Counted from the stretch's first letter, positions 1 to 8,543 are shown. The stretch: DNA of 35,458 nt from Massilia niastensis DSM 21313 (GCF_000382345.1 NZ_KB908132.1:1-35458), one strand, 5' to 3'. Notes: generated by a model not told the origin, from the sequence alone. Program-made: numbers and translations.

Positions 1-542
1 GCGTCGGTGATGATGGTGCGGCGCAGGTTGAAATGCGACTGGGTCTGGTCGAAGAACGAGTAGTTGCCCAGCAGGTTGGCGTGCCAGACTTCGACCTTGG
101 CGCCCGGCAGCGGCTTGCCCGCGGCGTCGAACACGGTGCCCTGCATGAACACGATCTCGCCCTGCTCGCTCTCGGTGCCGTCGTCGAGGCGCGCAAAGCC
201 GGTGCTTTCCGGCGCGCCGGCCACGTACAGCGGACCTTCGATGGTGCGCGGGGTGCCGCCTTCGATGCCGGCGCGGGCTTCGGCCTCGTCGGCGCGGATG
301 TCCATGAAGCGCTCCAGGCCCAGGCCCGGGGTCAGCAGGCCCAGTTCGTTGGCCTTGCCGGCGTTGGTCAGGTACTCGAGGCCGGTCCAGAACTCGCTCG
401 GCTGGATGTCCAGGTCTTCCATCGCCTTGCACAGGTCGCTCACAAGGCGCAGGACGACCTGCTGCACGCGCGGGTTGGCCGGGCGGATGGCCGAATCGAC
501 GATCCAGGTTTTGACGAGTTGGTCGATTTCTTGGTGAGTCAT
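1..542 (-). CDS. catA: Catechol 1,2-dioxygenase, C-terminal part outside the window
   Basis: Intradiol ring-cleavage dioxygenase that opens catechol to cis,cis-muconate, using non-heme Fe(III), in the cytoplasm. About 180 N-terminal residues of a roughly 305-residue family are visible. They contain the helical linker/dimer domain (about 1-95) and then the start of the catalytic beta domain, with GGTPRTIEGPLY (95-106) and VEVWHANLLGNYSFFD (150-165). The Tyr at about 161 corresponds to the first iron-ligand Tyr. The second Tyr and both His ligands lie beyond the left edge. The ATG is preceded by AAGGAG at about 7 nt. It lies 27 nt downstream of catB on the same strand, so the two are almost certainly co-transcribed. 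No catC is seen between them. Confidence 0.93.
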   Translation of the reverse strand, partial: MTHQEIDQLVKTWIVDSAIRPANPRVQQVVLRLVSDLCKAMEDLDIQPSEFWTGLEYLTNAGKANELGLLTPGLGLERFMDIRADEAEARAGIEGGTPRTIEGPLYVAGAPESTGFARLDDGTESEQGEIVFMQGTVFDAAGKPLPGAKVEVWHANLLGNYSFFDQTQSHFNLRRTIITD

Positions 543-569
543 GCTTGTCTCCTTCAGTGAGTGGATGGT

Positions 570-1679
570 TTATTGACGGCGCAGGCGCTGCAGTTTGTCG
601 CGGTCGATGCGCACCCCCAGTCCCGGCCCGGTCGGCACCTGCAACGCGAAGTCCTGGTAGACCAGCGGCTCTTCCAGCACTTCCTCGGTCAGCAGCAGTG
701 GGCCGAACAGTTCGGTGTCCCAGGCCAGGTCGGCCCAGGTCGAGCACAGGTGGGCGCTGGCCGCGGTGCCGATGCCGCCCTCCAGCATGGTGCCGCCGTA
801 CAGGCCGATCCCCGCCAGCTGGGCCACGGCCGCCACCTGCTGCGCCGGGAACAGGCCGCCGCTCTGGGCGATCTTCACGGCGTACACGTCGGCGCCGTCG
901 ATGCGGGCGATGTTGTAGGCGTCCACCGGTCCATGCAGGGCTTCGTCGGCCATCACCGCGACGTCGAAGCGCGCGGCCAGGCGGCGCAGAGCGGCGCGGT
1001 TGTCGGCGCGCACCGGCTGTTCGATCAGGTCGACGCCGCCGGCTTCCAGGGCGGCGATGCCGCGCACCGCGTCGAGTTCGGACCAGGCCTGGTTGACGTC
1101 CACGCGCACGCTGGCGCGGTCGCCCAGGGCGCGCTTGATCGCCAGCACGTGGTCCACGTCTTCCTTCACGCTGCGCGCGCCGATCTTGAGCTTGAAGATG
1201 CGGTGGCGGCGCTTGTCCAGCATGGTCTCGGCCTCGGCGATGTCCTTGGCGGTGTCGCCGCTGGCCAGGGTCCAGGCGCACGGCAGCGCGTCGCGCACCC
1301 GGCCGCCGAGCAGTTCGCTCACCGGCACCCCGAGGCGCTGGCCCTGGGCGTCCAGCAGCGCGGTCTCGATCGCGCACTTGGCGAAGCGGTTGCCCTGGAT
1401 GGTCTTGCGCAGTTTCGCCATCGCCAGGGCGACGCGGCCGGCGTCCATGCCGATGAGCAGCGGCGCGATATGGGTGTCGATATTCGCCTTGATGCTTTCC
1501 GGGCTCTCCTCGCCGTAGGCAAGGCCGCCGATGGTGGTCGCCTCGCCCCAGCCTTCGATGCCGTCGTCGCAGCGGATCCGGACCAGGACCAGCGTCTGCG
1601 TGTGCATGGTCGCCACGGAGAGCTTGTGCGGCCTGATCGTCGGCACGTCCACCAGCGTAGTTTCGATTTCCTGGATCAT
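570..1679 (-). CDS. catB: Muconate cycloisomerase
   Basis: Converts cis,cis-muconate to muconolactone in the catechol branch of the beta-ketoadipate pathway; a Mn-dependent enolase-superfamily enzyme. The 369-residue product has the normal length. The family residues are visible: the KxK pair at 163/165 (FKLKIG), metal ligands in DVNQ (D194), LIEQP (E220) and ADEA (D245), and the second catalytic Lys in YAVKIAQSGG (K269). The start chosen is MIQEIETTL. The reading frame stays open far upstream into catR, but that extension is antisense to catR and not credible. The Shine-Dalgarno at this ATG is weak. It is divergent from catR across about 100 bp, the classic arrangement for LysR control by muconate. 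Confidence 0.93.
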   Translation of the reverse strand: MIQEIETTLVDVPTIRPHKLSVATMHTQTLVLVRIRCDDGIEGWGEATTIGGLAYGEESPESIKANIDTHIAPLLIGMDAGRVALAMAKLRKTIQGNRFAKCAIETALLDAQGQRLGVPVSELLGGRVRDALPCAWTLASGDTAKDIAEAETMLDKRRHRIFKLKIGARSVKEDVDHVLAIKRALGDRASVRVDVNQAWSELDAVRGIAALEAGGVDLIEQPVRADNRAALRRLAARFDVAVMADEALHGPVDAYNIARIDGADVYAVKIAQSGGLFPAQQVAAVAQLAGIGLYGGTMLEGGIGTAASAHLCSTWADLAWDTELFGPLLLTEEVLEEPLVYQDFALQVPTGPGLGVRIDRDKLQRLRRQ

Positions 1680-1750
1680 ATTTAATTCATATAATGTGGT
1701 ATGTGCGAACACGATATCCGCGAAATTCCGAGCGGTCCAACACTGAATTA

Positions 1751-1776
1751 GTATGGGTTCAATACCTTGGAGGTAT
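1751..1776. promoter_or_regulatory. CatR/BenM-type operator, overlapping half-sites
   Basis: ATAC-N7-GTAT lies at 1762-1776, exactly the published BenM/CatM recognition form (a T-N11-A LysR site). Its left half-site also pairs with GTAT at 1751-1754 to give GTAT-N7-ATAC. The row therefore holds three half-sites at 11-bp, one-turn spacing. The right part contains the GGAGG ribosome-binding site of catR (1769-1773), so binding should repress catR. A further T-N11-A candidate around 1702-1714 has arms GTG/CAC and sits nearer to catB. Confidence 0.7.
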
Positions 1777-1781
1777 GATTT

Positions 1782-2696
1782 ATGGAATTGCGCCATCTGC
1801 GCTATTTCGTCGCCGTGGCAGACGAGAAGAACTTCACGCGGGCGGCCGAGCGCCTCAACATCGCGCAGCCGCCGCTGAGCCGGCAGATCCAGCAGCTCGA
1901 AGAGGAACTCGGGGTGGTATTGATCGAGAAAGGTTCGCGTCCGCTGCGCCTGACCGAGGCGGGCAAGTTCTTCCACGCGCATGCCCAGGAACTGCTGGAC
2001 AAGGCGGCCGACCTGAAGGCGATGACCCAGCGCGTCGGCAAGATCGACCGCAAGTTCGCGATCGGCTTCGTGGCCTCGACCCTGTACGGCCTGCTGCCGG
2101 AGATCGTGCGGCGCTTCCGCGAACGCTACCAGACGCTGGACATCAGCTTCCACGAACTGGCCACGATCGAGCAGATGCAGGCGCTGAAGGACGGCCGGAT
2201 CGATGTCGGTTTCGGCCGCCTGAAGATCGAGGACCCTGCCATCCGGCGCATCGTGCTGCGCGAAGAGGCCCTGATCGTCGCCCTCCCGGTCGGCCACCGG
2301 CTATCGAAGAACGAGGGGCCGATCCGGCTGTCCGACGTGGCGCAGGAAGCCCTGCTGGTCTACCCGAAGCAGCCGCGCCCCAGCTTCGCCGACCAGGTGC
2401 TGGCGATCTTCCGCGAGCGGATGCTGTTTCCGCAGAAGGTCATCGAAGTGCGCGAACTGCAGATCGCCATCGGCCTGGTCGGCGCCGGCCAGGGCGTGGC
2501 CATCGTGCCCAAGAGCCTGCAGGGCATGGTCAGGACCGACGTGGTCTACAGGTCGCTCGACGATCCGGGGGCGGTGTCGCCGATCACCTTCAACGTGCGG
2601 CAGATGGACCGTACGCCCGAACTGTCGAACATGCTCGACGTGATCTACGAGATCTACGACGAACTCGGAATCAGCCACGTCAAGCACGTCCTCTGA
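1782..2696 (+). CDS. catR: LysR-type regulator of catechol degradation
   Basis: A 304-residue LysR transcription factor. The N-terminal winged HTH (about 1-60) has FTRAAERLNIAQPPLSRQI and a typical linker helix. The effector-binding domain follows (about 90-300). GGAGG stands 8 nt before the ATG. Divergence from catB-catA and the BenM/CatM-type operator make CatR the best name. The expected effector is cis,cis-muconate, which would activate catBA while the protein represses its own gene. BenM and CatM cannot be told apart by sequence reading alone, but no ben genes are visible here. Confidence 0.85.
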   Translation: MELRHLRYFVAVADEKNFTRAAERLNIAQPPLSRQIQQLEEELGVVLIEKGSRPLRLTEAGKFFHAHAQELLDKAADLKAMTQRVGKIDRKFAIGFVASTLYGLLPEIVRRFRERYQTLDISFHELATIEQMQALKDGRIDVGFGRLKIEDPAIRRIVLREEALIVALPVGHRLSKNEGPIRLSDVAQEALLVYPKQPRPSFADQVLAIFRERMLFPQKVIEVRELQIAIGLVGAGQGVAIVPKSLQGMVRTDVVYRSLDDPGAVSPITFNVRQMDRTPELSNMLDVIYEIYDELGISHVKHVL

Positions 2697-2744
2697 CCCC
2701 GCCCGCGCCCGTTCGCCGTCTCCCTGACTGTGTGACGTATCGAA

Positions 2745-2773
2745 CGGAGCGAAAGCCGACCGGCTCCTATAAT
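2745..2773 (+). promoter_or_regulatory. Possible sigma-70 promoter for glf
   Basis: A perfect -10 hexamer TATAAT is at 2768-2773. The -35 region at the right distance (about 2745-2750) is poor. The glf start is about 190 nt downstream, so the leader would be long. The 2697-2962 interval holds no other recognisable gene. Confidence 0.35.
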
Positions 2774-2962
2774 CGCCGGTGACCCACGTGCACGCCCGGG
2801 GCCGCAGCTCCGCACACAGCCGGTTGCCTGCGCCGGCATGGGCTGTTGCGCCTGCACGCACCCGTGTCCAGGGCGCCGACGAGGGGAAAAGAGAGAGGGA
2901 AATCGCTACGACGGCTCCCGTATCGATCGAAAATGAGTGATTTCTACTATTTGGGTGGACAA

Positions 2963-4117
2963 ATGAAAAGAAACATCGCAATTGTGGGTGCGGGATTCTC
3001 CGGCGCCGTGATCGCCAACCAGCTTGCGAGCGCGGGCCACCAGGTCGAGGTGTTCGAATCGCGCAACCACGTGGCCGGCAACTGCTATTCCGAACGCGAC
3101 AGCGAGACCGGTGTCATGGTGCATCTCTACGGTCCGCACATCTTCCATACCGACATCGAGCGGGCCTGGGAATTCGTCAACCGCTACGCCGAATTCAAGC
3201 CCTATGTCAACCGCGTCAAGGCGATCACCAACAACCGCGTGTTCACGCTGCCGATCAACCTCCTGACCATCAACCAGTTCTTCGGCAAGACGATGCGTCC
3301 GGCGGAAGCCCAGCAATTCCTGGCTTCGCTGGGCGACAAGTCGATCGAGAATCCGACCACCTTCGAGGAACAGGCGCTGCGCTTCGTCGGCCGCGAGCTG
3401 TACGAAGCCTTCTTCAAGACCTATACCGTCAAGCAGTGGGGACTGCAACCGAGCGAGCTGCCGGCCAGCATCCTGAAACGCCTGCCGGTGCGCTTCAACT
3501 ACGACGACAATTACTTCAGCCACAAGTACCAGGGCATGCCGGCCGAAGGCTATACCGCGCTGGTCGAGAACATCCTCGCCGTGCCCGGCGTGACCGTGCA
3601 TTTGAACACCATGTTCGACCCGGCGCTCAAGTCGGACTACGACCATGTGTTCTACAGCGGGCCGATCGACGCCTGGTTCAAGCATGCGGAAGGCCGCCTG
3701 CCCTACCGCACGCTGGACTTCGAGACCTTCCGCGATAGCGGCGACTACCAGGGCAACGCGGTCATCAACTACTGCGACGACGCCAAGCCGTACACCCGCA
3801 TCACCGAGCACAAGCACTTCTCGCCATGGGAAAGCCATGAGCGCACCGTGTGCTACATGGAGTACAGCCGGCAGTGCGGAGAGACCGACATTCCCTACTA
3901 CCCGATCCGCCTGGCGCGCGACAAGCAGCAGCTCGAGAAGTACGTGAACCTGGCGCGCAAGGAGAGCAACGTGACCTTCGTCGGGCGGCTCGGAACCTAT
4001 CGCTACCTCGACATGGACGTCACCATCAACGAGGCCTTGATCACGGCCGACAAATTCCTCGAGGCGGCCAGCAGCAAGGCGCGCATGCCGGCCTTCACCA
4101 TCGATCCGCTGGCTTGA
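2963..4117 (+). CDS. glf: UDP-galactopyranose mutase
   Basis: Interconverts UDP-galactopyranose and UDP-galactofuranose, using reduced FAD, and supplies Galf for surface glycans. The 384-residue product has the usual length. It opens with an FAD-binding Rossmann motif VGAGFSGAVIA (about 7-17). It carries the family blocks GPHIFHT, YTVKQWG and LPVRFNYDDNYF, and a C-terminal NEALITADKFL helix. The start MKRNIAIVGAG matches the family N-terminus and has GGTGG upstream. An ATG ten codons earlier (2933) has no clear ribosome site. It stands alone between the cat locus and the sulfur locus, with no glycosyltransferase beside it, which is unusual because glf normally sits in polysaccharide clusters. 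Confidence 0.93.
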   Translation: MKRNIAIVGAGFSGAVIANQLASAGHQVEVFESRNHVAGNCYSERDSETGVMVHLYGPHIFHTDIERAWEFVNRYAEFKPYVNRVKAITNNRVFTLPINLLTINQFFGKTMRPAEAQQFLASLGDKSIENPTTFEEQALRFVGRELYEAFFKTYTVKQWGLQPSELPASILKRLPVRFNYDDNYFSHKYQGMPAEGYTALVENILAVPGVTVHLNTMFDPALKSDYDHVFYSGPIDAWFKHAEGRLPYRTLDFETFRDSGDYQGNAVINYCDDAKPYTRITEHKHFSPWESHERTVCYMEYSRQCGETDIPYYPIRLARDKQQLEKYVNLARKESNVTFVGRLGTYRYLDMDVTINEALITADKFLEAASSKARMPAFTIDPLA

Positions 4118-4126
4118 TGCCCGCCG

Positions 4127-4150
4127 GAGCCCGCCGCTGCGGGCTCTTTC
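4127..4150. terminator. Terminator between convergent glf and desulfinase-like gene
   Basis: Perfect 8-bp stem GAGCCCGC/GCGGGCTC with a 4-nt loop, followed by TTTC, 10 nt after the glf stop. It lies just before the end of the convergent gene, so it may work in both directions. Confidence 0.75.
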
Positions 4151-4162
4151 ATCGCGCCGCGG

Positions 4163-5230
4163 TCACGCCGCCTTCGCCTGGCGCGCCAGCGCGGCCTCGA
4201 ATGGCCGCGCTTCGATCCATGCGCGCACGTCCACCGCCGCCGGCAGGAAACCCCAGCGCAGCAGGAAGTCGCTGAAATCCTGCAGCCCCGCGATGTTCGC
4301 CTCCGACAGCGAGGTCTCGAGCCGCTGGTGCGCGTCGGCCCCATACGCCGCCGTCACCCAGTATTCGCTGGTATTCGATTCGCGCGCCAGGAAGCGCCGG
4401 GTATCGTCCGGATGCGCCTGGGCCCAGGCCTGGGCCCGCAGCACCTGGTCGACGATGTCCACCGCCACCTCGAAATGCCGCCCGATCAGCTGCGCATCCA
4501 CCGTCAGCGCGCGCGGCGTGCCATTGTTGGAGCGCACCAGCGGATCCGGATGGATGCCGGTATCGATCACCGTATGCAGGCCGAACAGCTGCGCCAGGTG
4601 GGCCGCGCTCGCTCCCTTGAGGAAGATGGCGTCGACTTCGCCGCGCAGCAGTCCCACCAGTTCCGCCGCCTGCCCGCCGCTGCGCCGCTGGCCGCCGAAC
4701 ACATTGGTGCCGGCCACCCGCTCGGCCGGCGCATCGCTCTGGTCCTGCTCGATCACGTAGTCGACCAGCTGCACGTCGGCCACCTCCAGCCCTTCCAGCC
4801 GCAGCGCGTTCTCCAGCCCGCGGATCGCCTGCGCCCGCGCGAAGTCGATCTGGGCGTTGACCCACCTGGGCAGGCCGAAGCGCCGTCCCTTCAGGTCGCG
4901 CGGGCTGCGGATGCCGCTGCCCGGCAGGGTCAGGATGCGCTGGGTCTCGTCGGCCCAGGACAAGCCGATCAGGCGCGTGTCGCGGCCCGCCGCGCGCGCC
5001 CAGACGGCCGGGATGTTGCCGCCGTGGCGCACCGAGTTCTGCAGGGTGTGGTCGAAATGCGATTCGCGCACGGCGCGCTCGTTCGACTCGCGCAGCGACT
5101 TGACCGCGGTGCCCCTGGCGCCCAGCGCCTGTTCCAGCCAGCCCTGCTGCACCGCGATGCCGAGCGCGGTCGGCACCGGGCAGCGGGTGTACCACAGGGT
5201 GTCGAGCTGGTTGACGGTGTCTTGACTCAT
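4163..5230 (-). CDS. DszB-like putative sulfinate desulfinase, paralog 1 (often labelled ABC substrate-binding protein)
   Basis: A 355-residue protein of the periplasmic-binding-protein-like fold. It has no signal peptide, so it should be cytoplasmic. It resembles 2'-hydroxybiphenyl-2-sulfinate desulfinase (DszB/BdsB), which releases sulfite from an aryl sulfinate. All three known DszB active-site residues have counterparts: Cys17 in YTRCPVPTA (DszB Cys27), His58 in SHFDH (His60) and Arg68 in VRHGGNIPA (Arg70). The His-to-Arg spacing is exactly 10, as in DszB. GAGGAG precedes the ATG. A near-perfect sigma-54 promoter lies 57 bp upstream. It is divergent from paralog 2. The substrate is unknown. 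The alternatives are a cytosolic binding protein or another member of the NMT1/THI5-like superfamily. Confidence 0.7.
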   Translation of the reverse strand: MSQDTVNQLDTLWYTRCPVPTALGIAVQQGWLEQALGARGTAVKSLRESNERAVRESHFDHTLQNSVRHGGNIPAVWARAAGRDTRLIGLSWADETQRILTLPGSGIRSPRDLKGRRFGLPRWVNAQIDFARAQAIRGLENALRLEGLEVADVQLVDYVIEQDQSDAPAERVAGTNVFGGQRRSGGQAAELVGLLRGEVDAIFLKGASAAHLAQLFGLHTVIDTGIHPDPLVRSNNGTPRALTVDAQLIGRHFEVAVDIVDQVLRAQAWAQAHPDDTRRFLARESNTSEYWVTAAYGADAHQRLETSLSEANIAGLQDFSDFLLRWGFLPAAVDVRAWIEARPFEAALARQAKAA

Positions 5231-5286
5231 AGGATGTTCTCCTCAGGTTGATGGGCCGCTGCCGGCACGGCGTCCTCCGGTAGCTC

Positions 5287-5301
5287 GCAAGACACGTGCC
5301 A
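5287..5301 (-). promoter_or_regulatory. Sigma-54 promoter of desulfinase-like paralog 1
   Basis: On the minus strand it reads TGGCACG-TGTC-TTGC, matching all 11 fixed positions of the -24/-12 consensus. Predicted transcription start is near 5276, leaving a 5' leader of about 46 nt that contains the GAGGAG ribosome site. Confidence 0.85.
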
Positions 5302-5325
5302 GCCTCCGCCGCCGGCCGGCTGCTG

Positions 5326-5339
5326 GGCTGCTAGCAGCC
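5326..5339. promoter_or_regulatory. 14-bp perfect palindrome, candidate activator site
   Basis: GGCTGCTAGCAGCC is self-complementary over 14 bp. It lies between the two divergent sigma-54 promoters, 24 bp upstream of the -24 element of paralog 1. It is a candidate upstream activating sequence or repressor site. Its sequence differs from the inverted repeat at 8487-8517. Confidence 0.45.
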
Positions 5340-5340
5340 G

Positions 5341-5389
5341 ATGCTGGCGCCGCAGCAACCCGCCGCCCGCGCTGCGCCAAAGCCAGCAT
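5341..5389. promoter_or_regulatory. Inverted repeat between divergent sigma-54 promoters
   Basis: Arms ATGCTGGC (5341-5348) and GCCAGCAT (5382-5389) are separated by 33 nt. A nested TGCTG/CAGCA repeat is at 5342-5357. The element lies roughly midway between the two sigma-54 promoters, a reasonable place for a shared activator site. Confidence 0.35.
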
Positions 5390-5407
5390 GTCGCGCCCGG
5401 AATCGCC

Positions 5408-5423
5408 CGGTACGCTTCCTGCA
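5408..5423 (+). promoter_or_regulatory. Probable sigma-54 promoter of desulfinase-like paralog 2
   Basis: CGGTACG-CTTC-CTGCA keeps the invariant GG-N10-GC and matches 8 of 11 consensus positions. Predicted start is near 5434, 44 nt before the ATG. It is the weakest of the four sigma-54 candidates, supported mainly by its place opposite the strong divergent one. Confidence 0.55.
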
Positions 5424-5437
5424 TCGGAGTGCGGGAA

Positions 5438-5451
5438 CCGGGAATTCCCGG
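5438..5451. promoter_or_regulatory. 14-bp palindrome in the leader of paralog 2
   Basis: CCGGGAATTCCCGG is a perfect 14-bp palindrome just after the predicted transcription start and 12 nt before the AAGGAG ribosome site. It could be a repressor operator or form a small mRNA hairpin. Confidence 0.35.
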
Positions 5452-5477
5452 CCCGACCACCGAAGGAGCCGACTTAC

Positions 5478-6506
5478 ATGAGCATCGACACGATCTGGTT
5501 TACCCGCTGCCCCGTCCCCACCGCCACCGGCCTGGCCTACAAGCTTGGCTGGCTGGAGCAGGAATTCGCGCGCGACGGCATCGCCCTCAAGACCTTGCAG
5601 GAAACCGGCGGCGAACTGGCGCGCCATCACTACGAGCACGGCCTGCCCACCCTGATCCGCGAAGGCGGCAACCTGCTCGCGCTGCCGGCGCGCGCCCAGG
5701 GCGCCGACACCCGCCTGGTCGGCCTCACCTGGATCGACGAGTGGCAGACCATCCTGGTCCGGCCGGGATCCGGCATCCGCCAGCCGGCCGACCTGAAGGG
5801 CAAGCGCCTGGCGCTGCCGGTGTTCCGCCGCATCGACATCGAGGAGAACAGGCGCGGGCGCAGCATCGCACGCGGCATGAGCCTGGCGGGCTACCACGGC
5901 GCGCTGGCCAGCGCCGGCCTGGGCCTGGACGACGTGATCCTGGAAGAAGTCGGCAGCCCGGAAGCGCCGCCGCCGGGCGCCGGCTTGTGGCAAGGGATCG
6001 CGGCGCTGGCGCGCGGCGATGTCGACGCCGTCTATGTGAAAGGCGCGGCGGCGGTCGATGCCGCGCGCGCGGCCGGCGTCGAAGTCGGGATCGACCTCGA
6101 CGCCCTGCCCGGGCGCCGCTTCCGCGTCAACAACGGCACCCCGCGGCCGATCACCGTGCATCGGGACTTCCTCGAACACCATTTCGAACTCGTGGTGCGC
6201 TTCCTGGCGCAGACCCTGCGCGCCGCCGAGTGGGCGCGCAGCCATCGCGCCGAGGTGCTGGCGATCCTGCAGGCGGAAACCCAGGCCGGCGGCGACGCCG
6301 TGGCCACCGCCTACCGCGAGGGCTTCCATGCGGCGCTGGCGCCGGACCTGTCCGAGGAACGCCTGGCGCTGTTCGAGCAGCAGAAGAACTTCCAGCTGGC
6401 GCACGGCTTCCTCGACCGCGACGTCGACGTGCGCGCCTGGGCCGACCACCGGCCGCTGGCGGCCGCCCACGCGCTGCTCGGGACCGCCGTGGACCTGGCG
6501 GCCTAA
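5478..6506 (+). CDS. DszB-like putative sulfinate desulfinase, paralog 2
   Basis: A 342-residue cytoplasmic protein, clearly paralogous to the divergent gene: shared WFTRCPVPTA, REGGN, SGI...DLKG and NNGTPR blocks and a common C-terminal W/AD ending. Counterparts of the DszB catalytic residues are Cys11, His51 and Arg61, again with a 10-residue His-to-Arg spacing. There is no signal peptide. The start is set by AAGGAG 9 nt before ATG and by alignment with paralog 1. A probable sigma-54 promoter precedes it and an intrinsic terminator follows. Likely role: C-S cleavage of an organic sulfinate to give sulfite under sulfur limitation. The substrate cannot be read from sequence. Confidence 0.7.
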   Translation: MSIDTIWFTRCPVPTATGLAYKLGWLEQEFARDGIALKTLQETGGELARHHYEHGLPTLIREGGNLLALPARAQGADTRLVGLTWIDEWQTILVRPGSGIRQPADLKGKRLALPVFRRIDIEENRRGRSIARGMSLAGYHGALASAGLGLDDVILEEVGSPEAPPPGAGLWQGIAALARGDVDAVYVKGAAAVDAARAAGVEVGIDLDALPGRRFRVNNGTPRPITVHRDFLEHHFELVVRFLAQTLRAAEWARSHRAEVLAILQAETQAGGDAVATAYREGFHAALAPDLSEERLALFEQQKNFQLAHGFLDRDVDVRAWADHRPLAAAHALLGTAVDLAA

Positions 6507-6524
6507 GGAGCGCGCCGGCCGGCG

Positions 6525-7748
<1,224 letters not shown>

Positions 7749-7800
7749 GCCTCGACTATAGTTCGGCGACGCCCTCGCGTGAACGAATAGTGCAACGCAA

Positions 7801-7823
7801 GCTTATCCGTATTACGCATAAGC
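7801..7823. promoter_or_regulatory. 23-bp near-perfect palindrome upstream of the sigma-54 activator gene
   Basis: GCTTAT-N-CGTA-N-TACG-N-ATAAGC: 10 of 11 base pairs match around a central T. It lies between the reductase stop and the activator start, 53 bp before the latter. It could be a regulator's operator for independent control of the activator, or an RNA hairpin trimming reductase-activator readthrough. No T tract follows, so a plain terminator is less likely. Confidence 0.5.
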
Positions 7824-7829
7824 GGGGCT

Positions 7830-8411
7830 TCAGGCCGGCGCCAGCGCATGCAGCGACAGCGCGAACCCGGCCACGGTATCGGCCAGCTCCGCGCGGCGTG
7901 CCGGATCGCCCACGCGGTTGCGCGCATCGAAGGCGTCGGCGGCCAGCGGCAGCACGAACTGGCGCCCGTAGGGCAGCGCCTTCAGGTTCAGGAACTGCTG
8001 GCGCAGCTGCTGCAGGCCGGCCGTGCCACCCGAGCGGCCGGCCACCGCGGACAGCAGCAGCACCGGCCGCCCGGCGAACACCGCGTGCCGCTCCTGGCCC
8101 AGCGCGGGACGCGACAGCCAGTCCAGCGCATTCTTGAGCACGGGCGGGAAGAAGCCGTTGTATTCCGGCGACGCGACGATCAGCGCCTCGTGCTGCGCGA
8201 ACAGCGCACGCAGGCGCAGCATCGCCGGCGGCAGGCCCTGGACCTCGAGGTCGGCGTCGAACAGCGGCAACGGATAGTCGCGCAAGTCGATCCAGGTGAC
8301 GCTGGCGTGGGCCGCCACGGCGGCGTGGGCGGCGGCGCGCGCCAGCTTCTTGTTGGCCGAATCGCGGCGGGTGCTGCCGGCAAAGGCAAGGATGCGGGGG
8401 GTGTGGCTCAT
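7830..8411 (-). CDS. NAD(P)H-dependent FMN reductase
   Basis: A 193-residue flavodoxin-fold reductase (SsuE/ChrR/SfnE-type superfamily). The FMN phosphate loop is GSTRRDSANKKLA (12-24) and the second FMN block is SPEYNG (81-86). It transfers hydride from NAD(P)H to FMN and would supply FMNH2 to a two-component monooxygenase, such as a sulfone or sulfonate monooxygenase. None is encoded in this window. GGAG is placed well before the ATG. A sigma-54 promoter lies about 35 bp upstream, divergent from that of paralog 3. The gene precedes the sigma-54 activator and probably shares its transcript. A quinone or chromate reductase role cannot be excluded. Confidence 0.85.
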   Translation of the reverse strand: MSHTPRILAFAGSTRRDSANKKLARAAAHAAVAAHASVTWIDLRDYPLPLFDADLEVQGLPPAMLRLRALFAQHEALIVASPEYNGFFPPVLKNALDWLSRPALGQERHAVFAGRPVLLLSAVAGRSGGTAGLQQLRQQFLNLKALPYGRQFVLPLAADAFDARNRVGDPARRAELADTVAGFALSLHALAPA

Positions 8412-8444
8412 GAGGCTCTCCGTTTGGCTGATCCCTGTTCAGCT

Positions 8445-8459
8445 GCAGGTTCCATGCCA
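8445..8459 (-). promoter_or_regulatory. Sigma-54 promoter of the FMN reductase
   Basis: On the minus strand it reads TGGCATG-GAAC-CTGC, 9 of 11 consensus positions with GG and GC exactly spaced. Predicted start near 8434, with a leader of about 23 nt. Confidence 0.65.
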
Positions 8460-8486
8460 CCGCCAGCACGCCGCAACCGGGCCGGC

Positions 8487-8517
8487 ATTGCGCACTACCC
8501 AGCAGCGACTGCGCAAT
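8487..8517. promoter_or_regulatory. Inverted repeat, probable shared upstream activating site
   Basis: ATTGCGCA (8487-8494) and TGCGCAAT (8510-8517) form a perfect 8-bp inverted repeat with 15 nt between. The centre (8502) is 43 bp from one divergent sigma-54 -24 element and 42 bp from the other. This symmetry suggests one activator site serving both genes. Confidence 0.65.
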
Positions 8518-8543
8518 AGCCAGCAAACCCGCGCCGTTTGTGC

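Noticed and set aside
2846..2962. Earlier start for UDP-galactopyranose mutase
   Set aside because: It would put about 40 residues before the FAD motif, which the family does not have, and has no ribosome site.
4163..5230. ABC transporter periplasmic substrate-binding protein (nitrate/sulfonate type)
   Set aside because: No signal peptide, no permease or ATPase genes nearby, and Cys/His/Arg positions that fit DszB. The fold is shared, so the transporter role is not excluded but is less likely.
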